Assembly (NCBI RefSeq): GCF_025961225.1 | Contig: NZ_JAOQNG010000010.1 | Coordinates: 1,752,501 to 1,816,500, forward strand | Direction of reading: 5' to 3' | DNA length: 64,000 bases | From: Azospirillum canadense | Lineage (GTDB): Bacteria > Pseudomonadota > Alphaproteobacteria > Azospirillales > Azospirillaceae | In this document: positions 1 to 9,650 of the stretch, in pieces | Layout of the letters: each line of letters begins with the position of its first letter | How positions within the stretch are numbered: position 1 is the first letter of the stretch | The notes under the pieces: model-generated | Database searches by the model: none | What the model was told of the DNA's origin: nothing | Seen by the model: the letters and a program-made list of their open reading frames with translations, nothing else | Made by a program: the position numbers and the translations under genes

Positions 1-951
1 AGGGAACTGGGGGTGCATGTGGTCGGTGGGTTGCCGTTCGGGGAGGACGGCGCCTTCACGCCAGACCGCCTGCTGTTTCCCCTGCGTGATGAGGCGGGAC
101 GCGTCGCAGCCCATTGCGTGGCGGTGCCTTACCTCCGCCCCGCCGATTTGCCGCCCGCGGAGACCGAGGACGCTACCGATCCTTTGATCGAGGGCGTTCG
201 CCGTATTTACGCCGCGGCCATCGACGCTGGCCGGCAGCGGTGCCGGCCGGGAGAGGCGCTGGTCCTGACCGGTCACTGCTATATGCGCGACGGGGCGCTG
301 TCGGAGCTGAGCGAGCGCAAGATCCTCGGCGGCAACCTGCACGCCCTGCCGGTGGACGTCTTTCCGGAGGACGCCGCCTATGTGGCGCTGGGCCATCTGC
401 ACCGCGCGCAGGCGGTGGGCGGGCGCGAGGGGGTGCGCTACAGCGGGTCGCCGCTTCCGCTGGCGATCGACGAGGAGTCCTATCCGCACCAAGTCGTGCT
501 CGCCGAGATCGCCGACGGGCGTCTGGTCGCGCAGGAGGCTTTGCGGGTGCCGCGCTTCGTCACCGTGCAACGCGTGCCCGGCGGCGGCCGATTCGCTCCG
601 CCGGAGGAGGCTCTGGCTGCCTTGCGCGCACTGGAGCTGGAAGATGGCCTGCCGCGCGAGGCTTGGCCGTTCGTGGAAGTGTCGGTGGAGCTGGCGGAAC
701 CGCGCCCGGCGCTCCGCGAGGAGGTCGCGGCGGCGCTGGCCGGGCGTCCCGCGCGGCTGGTGAAGCTGGCGGTGCGCCTGACCGGCCATGGCGAAGCGCT
801 GGCCGAGACGGCCCCGCAGATGGAGTTGGCGGACCTTGCCCCGGAGGACGTCTTCCAACGCCTCTACCGACGCAGCCACGACGGAGACCCCGACCCGGCA
901 CTGCTCGCCGCGTTCCAAGAGTTGGTGACCACCGTGCAGGAGGGTGCGTGA
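1..951 (+). CDS. sbcD: SbcD exonuclease subunit, C-terminal part (cut by window edge)
   Basis: The open frame runs in from the left edge, so the N-terminus and the metallophosphatase motifs near it are missing. The visible part contains GHLHRAQ and YSGSPLPLAID, the late metal-binding and capping segments of SbcD/Mre11-type nucleases. SbcD is the Mn-dependent nuclease of the SbcCD complex, which cleaves hairpins and processes double-strand ends. The stop overlaps the sbcC start by one base (TGATG), which indicates translational coupling. The assignment rests on the conserved motifs and on the sbcC neighbour. Confidence 0.9.
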   Translation, partial: RELGVHVVGGLPFGEDGAFTPDRLLFPLRDEAGRVAAHCVAVPYLRPADLPPAETEDATDPLIEGVRRIYAAAIDAGRQRCRPGEALVLTGHCYMRDGALSELSERKILGGNLHALPVDVFPEDAAYVALGHLHRAQAVGGREGVRYSGSPLPLAIDEESYPHQVVLAEIADGRLVAQEALRVPRFVTVQRVPGGGRFAPPEEALAALRALELEDGLPREAWPFVEVSVELAEPRPALREEVAAALAGRPARLVKLAVRLTGHGEALAETAPQMELADLAPEDVFQRLYRRSHDGDPDPALLAAFQELVTTVQEGA

Positions 952-3900
952 TGCGAATCCTCGCGGTGCGCGGCTGCAACCTGGCCAGCCTGGACGGCAG
1001 CTTCGCCGTCGACCTCGACCACGGCCCCTTGCGGAACGCCGGCCTGTTCGCCATCACCGGCCCGACCGGGGCGGGCAAGAGCACCATCCTCGACGCACTG
1101 TGCCTCGCCCTGTTCGACAAGATGCCGCGCCTGCCGGACGGGCGGGGCGTGCAGTTGGGCCGCGACGGCGACCCGGACGCCATCCTGACCACGGACGTCC
1201 GCACCATCCTGCGGCGCGGCGCCGGGTCGGGCTGGGCCGAGGTGGACTTTGTCGGCATCGATGGTTCCGCCTACCGGGCGCGCTGGGAGTTGCGGCGGGC
1301 GCGGCAGAACGCGCGCGGGCAGCTTCAGAAGCAGGCGATGAGCCTGTCGAGCCTGGACGGCACCAAGCGGTTCGGCGACGGCAAGACCAGCGTGCTGGAG
1401 GAGATCGCCACCCGGCTGGGCCTCAGCTTCGAGCAATTCCGGCGCGCCGTGCTGCTGGCGCAGGGCGACTTCGCGACCTTCCTCAAGGCGCCAGCGAGGG
1501 AGCGGTCGGCGCTCCTGGAGCTGTTGACGGGAACCGAGATCTACTCGCGCCTGTCCATCGCCGCGCACGAGCGCAACGTCGCGGAGCAGCGCGCGCTGGA
1601 GGCGCTGGAGGCGCAGTGCGACGGCATCGGCGTGCTGGGCGAGACCGAGCGCGCAACCCTGGAGACCGAGGCCATCGCCGCGACCGTAGCCGTCCACCGG
1701 GAGGAAGCGGCGCTGGACGTCGCGCGCGCCGCCGTGGCGTGGCACGAGCGCGACGGCCAACTGGCTGCCTCGGAGGCGGCGGCCACGGCCCAAGCAGTGG
1801 AGGCCGACCGGGTCTGGCAGGAGGCCGAACCCCGCCGGCGGGAGGCCGCCCTGCTGCGCGGGTTGCAGCCCTTGCGCGCCCTGCTGGCCGAGGCCGACCG
1901 GTGCGCGCGGGAGTCCGTGGACGCGCGGGACGCCCTGGCGCGCGCCGAGGCCACGGCCGCGGAGACGCAGCAAGCGCTGGAACAGGCCGCCGAACGGCAC
2001 GCGGAGGCGCGGGCGGCCTTCGAGTCGGCCTGCCTCGCCCAAGAGGAGGCGGACCCGGACATCGAGCGCGCCGCCGCGCTGGACGCCCAGATCGCCACCC
2101 TATCGTCGCAGACCGGGGAGGCGCTGGCCGACGTCGAGCGGGCCAAGGAGCGGGTCGCCGTCCTGGCGAAGGAGGGTTCGGCGTTGCAGGTGGCGCTGGA
2201 CGCCGCCCGGCGGGACGCCGCGGATCGGGAGCGCTGGCTGGCCGATCAGGCGCCGTTCGCGCCGGTGGCCGAGCAGTGGGCGCGGTGGGACGCGCTTCTG
2301 GCCCGCTGCGGCGACACGCTGCGGGCACACCGCGACGCGGAGGACCGGCAACGCCGCTGCACGAAGGATGCCGCAGCGCATGAGGACGCACTTGTCCGGA
2401 AGGGCGAGGCGCGCACGGAGGCGCAGGCGAAGCGCGATGCGGCGCAGGCGCGCGTGGCCGCGCTGCGCGCCGAACCGGTGGTCGCGCTCGACGACATCCG
2501 CCGCCGCCGCACCGCGTTGTCGGAGCGCCGCGACGCGCTGGCGGCGCTTGCGCGCTTGGCCGAGGGCGCTGGCCGCGTCGCGACGCAGATCGCCGAGGCG
2601 GAGGCGGAACACAGCCGGCACGGGGACGCGGCGGCCCAGTCCGACGCCCTGGCCGGAGAGGCCCGGGCGGCGCTGGACCGGACCAGGGCCGTGCTGGGGG
2701 AGGCCGAGGCCACCTTGCGCCGCCTGCACCTGGCGCGCCGCGAGGATGTGAGGACCCTGCGGGCGCAGCTGGTGGAGGGCGACGCCTGCCCGGTCTGCGG
2801 ATCGACTCAGCATCCTTGGGCGGACGCCTCTCCACTCGCCCAGCTAGCCGACGACCAGGAGGATCGCGTCGCCGCCCTGCGCACGGAAGTGACCGATCTG
2901 GTGAAGGCCCATGGCGCCCAAGAGGCCTCCGCACGGTCCGCGCGCGAGCGGGTCGCCGGTCTGGAGCGGACTCTCGAGTCGCTGCGGCGGGAACGGCGGG
3001 ACCTTTTGGACCGCTGGACGAACCGTGCAAGCGAAGCGGATCTGCCCGTCGAACCGGCGGTGGAGGAGGTCGTCACGCGGCTGGCCACGGTGGACGCCGA
3101 ACGGGCCGAGGTCGGCCGCGACGAGGCCGTGGCGCTCGACCACAAGGGACGGTTCGACGCCGCCATTGAGGAGTGCCGGGCGCAGGACGCCGCCCTGGCC
3201 GACGTCAACCAAGCCATCGAGGCGCTGACCCGGCAGCGCGACGCGGCCCGCCACGCCGTGGATCTCGCCACCGCCGCGCGCGACCAAGCCGCGCGCGGCC
3301 TGGAGGACGCTCGGACGGAACTTGCGGTGCCCTTCGCGGCGCTTGAGGGGTGGGAGGCGGCGCTCCGCACCGATCCGCAGGCGCTGCGGGTTGCAACCGG
3401 CGCACGGGTGGTGGGCTTCCTGGCCCAGCGCGAGGCGCACGCCAAGGCCGTCCGCGACGGCGAAGCCCTGGACCGGCAAGTCGCCGCCAAAACGGTGGAG
3501 TCCGACGGCGCCCGGCACGCGGAGGACACCGCCCGTCGGCGCGCCGACGGCTTGGCCGGCGAACTCCGCGCCCTGCGTGAAGCCCGTGCCGGCCTGCTCG
3601 GCGGCCGGGCGGTGGCGGACGTGAAGAAGGAGCTGGCCGACGCGCGCGTGCGGGCTGACGCTCTGGTGAACAAGGCCACCATCGCCCGGCAGGACGCGGT
3701 GGGCCGGCTGTCGGCCGCCCGGCAGGACCACGCCACGCGCAGCGAGACCGCACGGCGGTGCGCCGACGCGGCAGGTGCCGCAGCGGCGGCCCTGGCCGAT
3801 GCGGCGACGACGCGCTCGATGACGGTGGAAGAGGCCCGCGCACACCTCGCCCGCGGCGAGGAGTGGCTGACGGCCGAGGAAAAGGCGCTCGCCGACCTCG

Positions 3901-4736
3901 GCACGGCGCAACGCGACGCGGCGTTGCTGGCGGCGGAGCGGACCCGCCTGCGGGAGGAGCACCGGGCGACCAGCGCTCCCGCCGGCACCGCTGAGGAGGC
4001 CGCGATGGCCGTCGCCGTAACCTCCTCCGTCCTGCAGGAGGCGCGCGGGCGGCTGGGCGAGGCGCAGGCGCGGCTGCGCGCCGACACGGAGAACCGGGCG
4101 CGGCTCGTCGACGTGCTCCACAGGGTGGAGGCGCAGCGCAAGACGCACGCCCTGTGGGCGACGATGGCCCAGCTCATCGGGTCCCGCGACGGCATGAAGT
4201 TCCGCAACTTCGCGCAGAGCCTCAGCCTCGACCTGCTGCTGGTGCAAGCCAACCGCTACCTGGGGGATCTCGCCCGGCGCTACCGGCTGGAACGGGTGGC
4301 CGGGGCCGACCTGGAGATTCAGGTGGTGGACGGCGAGATGGGCGACGAACGCCGCGGCGTGCACAGCCTGTCGGGCGGCGAGATGTTCCTGGTATCGCTC
4401 GCCCTGGCGCTCGGCCTGTCGGCCATGGCCGGAGGCAGCGGCGGCGGCGGGATCGGCACGCTGTTCATTGATGAGGGGTTCGGCACGCTCGACCCCGACA
4501 GCCTGGACCTCGCTTTGTCCTGCCTGGAAGCCTTGCAGGCGACGGGGCGGCAGGTCGGGGTGATCAGCCACGTGCCAGCGCTGGTGGAGCGGATCGGCGT
4601 CCAGGTCCGGGTGATGCCGCTCGGCGGCGGGCGCAGCAGCGTTTCGGTGACGAACGGGACCATGGCCGGCGCCGCGGTGGCGACGGACGGCACGGCATCC
4701 GGGCCCATGGAGCGGGAGGCGCTTCTGCCGCTGTGA
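951..4736 (+). CDS. sbcC: SbcC, ATPase subunit of SbcCD nuclease
   Basis: A protein of about 1,261 residues with Rad50/SMC layout. Walker A (GPTGAGKST) is near residue 37. A very long Ala/Glu/Arg-rich coiled coil is interrupted near residue 612 by a zinc-hook CPVCGS motif. The ABC signature (HSLSGGEMF) and Walker B (LFIDEGFGTLD) lie in the last 130 residues. SbcC drives ATP-dependent opening of DNA ends for SbcD. The ATG at 951 overlaps the sbcD stop and gives a canonical N-terminus (MRILAVRGCNLASL). The longer upstream reading in this frame is antisense-type noise over sbcD. Length is slightly above the E. coli protein (1,048) because of the coiled coil. Confidence 0.95.
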   Translation: MRILAVRGCNLASLDGSFAVDLDHGPLRNAGLFAITGPTGAGKSTILDALCLALFDKMPRLPDGRGVQLGRDGDPDAILTTDVRTILRRGAGSGWAEVDFVGIDGSAYRARWELRRARQNARGQLQKQAMSLSSLDGTKRFGDGKTSVLEEIATRLGLSFEQFRRAVLLAQGDFATFLKAPARERSALLELLTGTEIYSRLSIAAHERNVAEQRALEALEAQCDGIGVLGETERATLETEAIAATVAVHREEAALDVARAAVAWHERDGQLAASEAAATAQAVEADRVWQEAEPRRREAALLRGLQPLRALLAEADRCARESVDARDALARAEATAAETQQALEQAAERHAEARAAFESACLAQEEADPDIERAAALDAQIATLSSQTGEALADVERAKERVAVLAKEGSALQVALDAARRDAADRERWLADQAPFAPVAEQWARWDALLARCGDTLRAHRDAEDRQRRCTKDAAAHEDALVRKGEARTEAQAKRDAAQARVAALRAEPVVALDDIRRRRTALSERRDALAALARLAEGAGRVATQIAEAEAEHSRHGDAAAQSDALAGEARAALDRTRAVLGEAEATLRRLHLARREDVRTLRAQLVEGDACPVCGSTQHPWADASPLAQLADDQEDRVAALRTEVTDLVKAHGAQEASARSARERVAGLERTLESLRRERRDLLDRWTNRASEADLPVEPAVEEVVTRLATVDAERAEVGRDEAVALDHKGRFDAAIEECRAQDAALADVNQAIEALTRQRDAARHAVDLATAARDQAARGLEDARTELAVPFAALEGWEAALRTDPQALRVATGARVVGFLAQREAHAKAVRDGEALDRQVAAKTVESDGARHAEDTARRRADGLAGELRALREARAGLLGGRAVADVKKELADARVRADALVNKATIARQDAVGRLSAARQDHATRSETARRCADAAGAAAAALADAATTRSMTVEEARAHLARGEEWLTAEEKALADLGTAQRDAALLAAERTRLREEHRATSAPAGTAEEAAMAVAVTSSVLQEARGRLGEAQARLRADTENRARLVDVLHRVEAQRKTHALWATMAQLIGSRDGMKFRNFAQSLSLDLLLVQANRYLGDLARRYRLERVAGADLEIQVVDGEMGDERRGVHSLSGGEMFLVSLALALGLSAMAGGSGGGGIGTLFIDEGFGTLDPDSLDLALSCLEALQATGRQVGVISHVPALVERIGVQVRVMPLGGGRSSVSVTNGTMAGAAVATDGTASGPMEREALLPL

Positions 4737-4902
4737 TCGGCACGGGCGCACTCACCGCCGACGCGTCAATCATGGCGTGCCGGTGGCGATCGTCATGGCC
4801 AGTTTCGTTGATGCGCCGGAATTTGCGCAACCATTCGCCGCAGAAATGCCGCACTCGCCTCCGACGCTGGGCGCAGGACGTCGACGAATCGGGGAATGCG
4901 CC

Positions 4903-5250
4903 ATGAAACGTGTGGTCGCGTGCGGCATTGCCGGGCTTGCGCTGGCGTTGCCTGGGTGCATGACCGCACCACGGGCCGGCCTGCCGCTGAACTACGGCAA
5001 CGGTGCCGGCAGCGAGCATGGAAACTACGCCGCGGAACGGGACGGCGAGACGCGCGGCTCCTCTGGGGAGCGCTGCGTCGTCTTCAACTGGGATCGTCCG
5101 CTCACCCAGGATCTCGTCGTCCGCCTGCGGTCCGCGTCCTGCGAGTCCCGGGAGCACCCGAACTGGATGACCAGCACGGAGCTTGCCCGCACCGTCATCC
5201 CCCTGTCGGAAAGCAACCTGAGGGACGCGGCCGCGCAACCGCGCCCATAG
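4903..5250 (+). CDS. Small predicted lipoprotein of unknown function
   Basis: A protein of about 115 residues starting MKRVVACGIAGLALALPGC, a clear lipoprotein signal peptide with an LPGC lipobox, so Cys19 is the predicted lipidation site. The mature part is hydrophilic with no domain I recognise. I chose the ATG at 4903 because the signal peptide begins there; an upstream in-frame ATG at 4777 would bury it. It stands alone after sbcC and converges on the protease gene. Function unknown. Confidence 0.65.
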   Translation: MKRVVACGIAGLALALPGCMTAPRAGLPLNYGNGAGSEHGNYAAERDGETRGSSGERCVVFNWDRPLTQDLVVRLRSASCESREHPNWMTSTELARTVIPLSESNLRDAAAQPRP

Positions 5251-5297
5251 CGGGCCCCTTCGGCGCGGTGCCGGCCGGTCCCGGACGGCCGCCGCCC

Positions 5298-6533
5298 TCA
5301 GGCTAGGCGGAAGGCCAGATAGCTGTCGGTGCCGACTTGGCCCGGCATGGTGACGATCGACCCGACCGCCTTTCCGGTGAATGTGATGCTGGCGTCGATG
5401 GTCCCGTTCCGGTCGAAATCGATGTGCGCGGTGGCGCCCTCGAAGCCGGGGGTTCCCTTCATGGCTTCCCAGGTGATCGTCGAGACGCCTGGGCGCCAGC
5501 CCCAGGCGGTGGCCCACTCGTTCGGTTCGAAATCGGTGATCGTCGACCAAGTCACGCCGCTGCCGCGTCCGTCGACGAAGAAGGTGTCGGTTCCGGCCCC
5601 TCCGGTCAGGAAGTTCGAGCCCAGGCCGCCGTCAAGGACATCGTTGCCACCCTTCCCATCGGCCGCGTCGTTGCCGTCGAGGAGGTTCATGAAGTCGCCG
5701 TTGTCAGTTCCGCTGACCGACTCGTCCGACTTTGACCCGATGTACTGGTTCTTGAGCGTGGTCACCGTGCCGACATAGAGGTCCATCTGGACCTCCCGCG
5801 ACGAGACGATGTCGCTCACCAGCGCCGTCCGTCCGTTGGTCTGCGCAGGCACGCTGGCGTTGATGAAGCTGTCGTTCGCCGTGATCGCCGCCTTCAGCCA
5901 GCTGGCCTGCCCGCCGAGCGAGGTCGCCGCGATCGCGGTGGACACGATGCCGATGGCGAAGGGTCCGCTGCCATTGTCGTAGAAGATCGGCCCGCCGGAG
6001 TTGCCGGGATTGATCTCCAGATCCGCGTTCACGTAGTAGACGGAATCGACGCTCGATTTGCGGACGGTTCCGGCGTCGAAAGTCTCGTGCCGGCCGTACT
6101 TCGCCGGAAACCCAAGGACGCCCACGCTGCCGCCGGCGAAATTCCAATCGATGCCGAAATATCCGTAGGTGTCGCCGATCGGGTCCGACAGGGTCAGCAG
6201 CGCCGCGTCGATCTCCGACCCGGCCTGCGTGTTCCGGTAGAAATCACCGCTGATCAGCTTGCCGTCGGAGTCCGGGTCGAAGTTCGTGAAGAACTGCGCC
6301 TTGGCGACGCCGTAGGATTTGTTGTCCGATTTCGTGGGGTTGTAGGACGGGTAGATCTTGATGCTGCTGGGCTTGCCGCCCAGGCTCGCGTTGTACACGA
6401 CGTGCGACGCCGTGACGACATCGTTGCGCCCGACCAGGAAGCCGGATCCCGTGTAGGTGACCTTCCCCCAGGTCGCTTCGATGTAGACGACGGCGCGCGC
6501 CGGAAACTTGTCATCATCGATCGAGCTTGTCAT
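5298..6533 (-). CDS. Secreted trypsin-like serine protease with RTX-type C-terminus
   Basis: A protein of about 411 residues. A trypsin-like S1 domain fills the first ~250 residues: catalytic His in VVTASHVV, Asp in SEIDAALLTL, and Ser in NPGNSGGPIF. The C-terminal part carries Gly/Asp-rich RTX-like repeats (GNDAADGKGGNDVLDGG, then GGAGTDTFFVDG). There is no N-terminal signal peptide, which together with the RTX repeats fits export by a type I secretion system; none is present in this window. The start is MTSSIDDDKF; the same frame stays open to 7382 but that extension is antisense to the BON gene. Transcribed away from the BON gene. Confidence 0.85.
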   Translation of the reverse strand: MTSSIDDDKFPARAVVYIEATWGKVTYTGSGFLVGRNDVVTASHVVYNASLGGKPSSIKIYPSYNPTKSDNKSYGVAKAQFFTNFDPDSDGKLISGDFYRNTQAGSEIDAALLTLSDPIGDTYGYFGIDWNFAGGSVGVLGFPAKYGRHETFDAGTVRKSSVDSVYYVNADLEINPGNSGGPIFYDNGSGPFAIGIVSTAIAATSLGGQASWLKAAITANDSFINASVPAQTNGRTALVSDIVSSREVQMDLYVGTVTTLKNQYIGSKSDESVSGTDNGDFMNLLDGNDAADGKGGNDVLDGGLGSNFLTGGAGTDTFFVDGRGSGVTWSTITDFEPNEWATAWGWRPGVSTITWEAMKGTPGFEGATAHIDFDRNGTIDASITFTGKAVGSIVTMPGQVGTDSYLAFRLA

Positions 6534-6669
6534 CGGCGCCCCGCCTGAAACGTTGCCTTCTGCGCGGCGCGTATAATGCGCGGTTGAACCGCCGTCGGAC
6601 AACTCAATTCCGCGACGAGTGTATGTGTGTTCTCGGGGCCGGCGGGCTGGGTAACGGCGGCGCGGTGAA

Positions 6670-6695
6670 GGAACCGCCCTCGCCGAAAGCATGTT
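6670..6695 (+). promoter_or_regulatory. Candidate EcfG-type general stress promoter
   Basis: GGAAC at 6670-6674 and TGTT at 6692-6695 are separated by 17 bases, close to the alphaproteobacterial EcfG consensus GGAAC-N16/17-cGTT. The expected start of transcription is about 50 bases before the BON-domain gene. A near-identical arrangement precedes the gene at 32306. Inferred from sequence only. Confidence 0.4.
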
Positions 6696-6749
6696 GACCG
6701 GATGGTCGCCGAACGGGGCGGCCTTCGCACCTTTTGGAGGGGGTGTCAC

Positions 6750-7622
6750 ATGGCACGCGACGAACGCTGGTGGAGGAACGACGTTGAGGAGCGCGGCTGG
6801 AACCGGGGAGAGCGCGACGTGCGCGACCTCGGCCGGCACCGCGATTATGGGCGCGACATGCTGAACGACATGCGCCAGTACGCGCGCGGAGACCGCGACC
6901 GCTGGGGTCAGGACGAGTGGCAGCGCGACGATCGGGGGCGCGACGACAACAGGCGGGAAGGCTGGGGACGCGGTGATTTCGGCCGCATGGGCTACGACCG
7001 GTCCGACTACGACTACGGCCGCGGTGGCCATTACGGCGGCAACCAGCGCAGTGGCGACCGGGGCTTCCTGGAACGGGCCGGCGACGAGATGGCGTCCTGG
7101 TTCGGGGACGACGATGCGGAGCGGCGGCGGCGCATGGACGCCTGGCGCGGCGATTCGGGTGCCCAGCACCATCGGGGCCGCGGACCCAAGGGCTACACCC
7201 GGTCCGACGAGCGCATCCGCGAGGACATCAACGATCGCCTGACCGACGATCCCTACCTCGACGCCTCCGACATCGAGGTGACGGTCAGCGGTTCCGAGGT
7301 CACCCTGTCCGGCAGCGTCGAGGACCGGCGCGCGAAGCATCGGGCCGAGGACCTCGCCGAATCCGTGTCCGGTGCCCGCCACGTGCAGAACAACCTGCGC
7401 GTCCGCCAGATGATGGGTGGAATGATGGAGTCGGGCGTCCCCGACGCCGCACTGGGGTCCGCCGCTTCCACCACCAGGACCAGTTCGGCGGGGGTATCGG
7501 GATCCATGTCCGGAGCGGGCTCGCGGGATGCGTACGACACGCGGACGACCGGTGTGGTGGGCGACATGAACGCGCCGGCGACCCTGCGCACCGCCGACAC
7601 CGATTCGATCACGCGGCGCTGA
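6750..7622 (+). CDS. BON-domain protein with long Arg/Asp/Gly-rich N-terminal region
   Basis: A protein of about 290 residues. Residues 1-150 are low complexity, dominated by Arg, Asp, Gly, Tyr and Trp, and include the segment MASWFGDDDAERRRRMD. Residues ~155-225 form a BON domain (SDERIREDINDRL then VTLSGSVEDRRAKHRAEDLAE). BON domains bind membranes or interact with envelope components, often in osmotic or stress proteins. No signal peptide is visible. The ATG at 6750 has a GGAGG 9 bases upstream. The C-terminal ~60 residues are Ser/Thr/Ala-rich. A candidate EcfG promoter lies upstream. Exact function unknown. Confidence 0.8.
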   Translation: MARDERWWRNDVEERGWNRGERDVRDLGRHRDYGRDMLNDMRQYARGDRDRWGQDEWQRDDRGRDDNRREGWGRGDFGRMGYDRSDYDYGRGGHYGGNQRSGDRGFLERAGDEMASWFGDDDAERRRRMDAWRGDSGAQHHRGRGPKGYTRSDERIREDINDRLTDDPYLDASDIEVTVSGSEVTLSGSVEDRRAKHRAEDLAESVSGARHVQNNLRVRQMMGGMMESGVPDAALGSAASTTRTSSAGVSGSMSGAGSRDAYDTRTTGVVGDMNAPATLRTADTDSITRR

Positions 7623-7713
7623 TCGGGGCGCTGACCACAGCGGCGGAAGCGATCAGCGACAGGGCATTGGCAGGGTGGCGGCTCTCCACCGCCCTGCCGG
7701 CTCCCGTACGGCC

Positions 7714-8685
7714 TCAGCCTCGGACGGGGCGCAGCACCAGATGCTTGTTGGAGGGAACGGCCGGGGCCGACGGGCGCAGCACGAGGCCCTTGGAGGTGGG
7801 CTCGATGTTGGCGTCCGGATAGACGGCCATGACGTCCTTCAGCGCTTCCTTCAGGCGGAAGGCGAGCACGCGGTGTTCGCTGACCGAGCCGAAATGCTGC
7901 GACAGGGCGTGCCAGGGCACCAGCGTCTGCTTGTCCAGGCGATGCAGGCGGTGCACCAGCCAGACATAGGCGTCGAGCGCCAGCGCCGAGTTCTTCAGCT
8001 TGGCGATGGCGTGCTCGTCCAGCGGAACGGCATGCTCCATCAGGTGCTCGAAGAAGCTCTGGGTCAAGCGCACGAACCGCACCCATTCGCCACCGGTGCG
8101 GAAGAGGTCGGGCGTGTCCTCCTCGTCGCGCCACAGCTTGATGCCGTCGATCAGGCGCTGGTCGGAGATCTCCGCCGTGGACGGGCCGGTGGTCGTGCGC
8201 AGCGTGAACTCGCTTCGGGCGATTCGCAGCACCTGCTCGCGCACCGGCTTGTAGTTGCCGCGCTCCCCACCCGTCGGCGCCAAGCCCAGCCGGCGCAGCC
8301 ACGCGCTCATGCTCGGCCCCAAGTCGACGTGGGCGCTGCGGGTCTTGCGCGCCTCGGTCTGCAGGTAGATCATGATCAGGCGCGCCTTGGCGCCATAGGG
8401 AACGCCGACGTCCAGCACGGTGCCGTCGCGCAGCGGCAGGATACCAGGGCGCACGACCAGCTGGTACTTGCCGTTGTTGCGGACCCAGGGGGCCGTCTCG
8501 TCCTTCGGCTTGCGGTGCGGCAGCGACGCTTGGCAGAAACCGGCGTGCAGGTACCCGATCGCGTCCATCTCGTTGGACAGCGCCTCGTGAGCCATGATCA
8601 CACGGCGGCGCTCCTTGGGGTCTTCGGTGCGGGCCAGAACCGCCTCGAACCCTTCCAAGGTCAGCTGCTCGTGGATTTTCGCCAT
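7714..8685 (-). CDS. repA: RepA-type plasmid replication initiator
   Basis: A protein of about 323 residues starting MAKIHEQLTL. The segment VPYGAKARLIMIYLQTEA is typical of the plasmid-encoded RepA family (Pfam RPA) common on large alphaproteobacterial replicons. It should bind iterons and open the origin. It lies next to the repeat-filled region 8774-9554 and is divergent from parA-parB, the normal arrangement of an origin and partition module. The open frame extends upstream to 9141, but that part crosses the iterons and does not resemble the family, so I use the ATG at 8685. The GGAGGGTGTCC upstream of the ATG is a good ribosome site. Confidence 0.85.
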   Translation of the reverse strand: MAKIHEQLTLEGFEAVLARTEDPKERRRVIMAHEALSNEMDAIGYLHAGFCQASLPHRKPKDETAPWVRNNGKYQLVVRPGILPLRDGTVLDVGVPYGAKARLIMIYLQTEARKTRSAHVDLGPSMSAWLRRLGLAPTGGERGNYKPVREQVLRIARSEFTLRTTTGPSTAEISDQRLIDGIKLWRDEEDTPDLFRTGGEWVRFVRLTQSFFEHLMEHAVPLDEHAIAKLKNSALALDAYVWLVHRLHRLDKQTLVPWHALSQHFGSVSEHRVLAFRLKEALKDVMAVYPDANIEPTSKGLVLRPSAPAVPSNKHLVLRPVRG

Positions 8686-8773
8686 GGACACCCTCCGGCC
8701 TCTTTCTGTCACGTTCCCGTCATTCCAGAGAACACAAAATGTGGTGGCTGTGAAGCGCGTCCATCCCAAGAAT

Positions 8774-9554
8774 CGCTGAAGTCGCAACGGAACGTGCAGA
8801 TTCCGATTCAACTTCAGCGATGAGCCCCGGGGAAGGGCCGTCGGAGCCTCTCCCGCCCCGAGCGGACAGCAGGGCCGGATTGGTCGTCCAGCCCGCAACG
8901 CGCCCGCCGGACGGTCCGCCGGCGTTTCAAAATCAGCGTTGGCTCCGCCAACCCTGCCTGGAACCGGCCCGCGGATCGGCGTCTGTCCACAGGTCCACGG
9001 CGTTTTCCACGCTGAGTTGGAATCGCGCCGGACGATTCCAGCCGGAACGGCTCGCTGACTCCGCAACGAAGGGCGCGCCGAAGTCGCAACGGGGACTCGC
9101 TCATCCTCGCTGAAGATGAGTCGCAAAAGGCGGTTATCCACGCTGAACTCGCAACCATGTCCTATATGAGTCCCGATAGATTCCCCTGTTAGACCAGTCG
9201 CACGGGCGTTGGCGCGACCCTCTTTCGCTGAAAACGCAACGTTTGCCGGTCACGGACCAGCGATCGGAGGTCCAAGGGGCTTTTCGGGCTGTCACAGGGC
9301 AGTCCTAATTCCGCCGATTCCGTCGCTGAGTTTGAAACGACGACGACTCGGATCCAACGCAGAATTGGTAACGCTCGACTCGAAAGTGGTTGGTTTTCCA
9401 GGGCTTAGGCGACTCGCCGAGTCTCGCGCTGATTTTGAAACAGGCCCGAAATTCAGCGAATCGGGACAGCGCGCAGAATTTGCAACATGAGAATCCAGGC
9501 GCATCAAGGCCCGACTCGGGATGGTCCACCCGAACCAACGCTGAATTGGTAACG
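8774..9554. repeat. Replication origin with about 14 iteron-like 16-bp units
   Basis: Gene-free stretch between repA and parA. It holds 16-bp units of the form CGCTGAAyTyGmAACG. Plus-strand copies start at 8774, 9010, 9053, 9076, 9108, 9141, 9226, 9324, 9358, 9427, 9472 and 9539; minus-strand copies lie at 8804-8819 and 8923-8938. Spacing is irregular (23-97 bases). The CGCTGA and AACG ends are best conserved. Position beside repA makes these probable RepA-binding iterons. A DnaA-box-like site sits within the array. The role as origin is inferred from layout. Confidence 0.75.
9134..9142 (+). promoter_or_regulatory. DnaA-box-like site in the origin
   Basis: TTATCCACG matches the DnaA consensus TTATCCACA at 8 of 9 positions and overlaps by two bases the iteron unit starting at 9141. 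Such adjacency is usual in iteron origins. Confidence 0.45.
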
Positions 9555-9650
9555 CGGGCGAATATGGGCACACCACCACCCTAATCGGAGCGATTCAGCA
9601 ACGGATAAACCGGACACCGCCGACCGCCGGTGATCGGGCAACTCCTATGA

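Noticed and set aside
6534..7382. N-terminal extension of the RTX protease to 694 residues
   Set aside because: It runs antisense through the BON gene and its promoter; the protease domain starts cleanly at 6533.
8686..9141. N-terminal extension of RepA
   Set aside because: Crosses the iterons and the DnaA box and does not resemble the RepA family.
8774..9554. Origin repeats as a CRISPR array
   Set aside because: Units are only 16 bases, irregularly spaced, in both orientations and next to repA.
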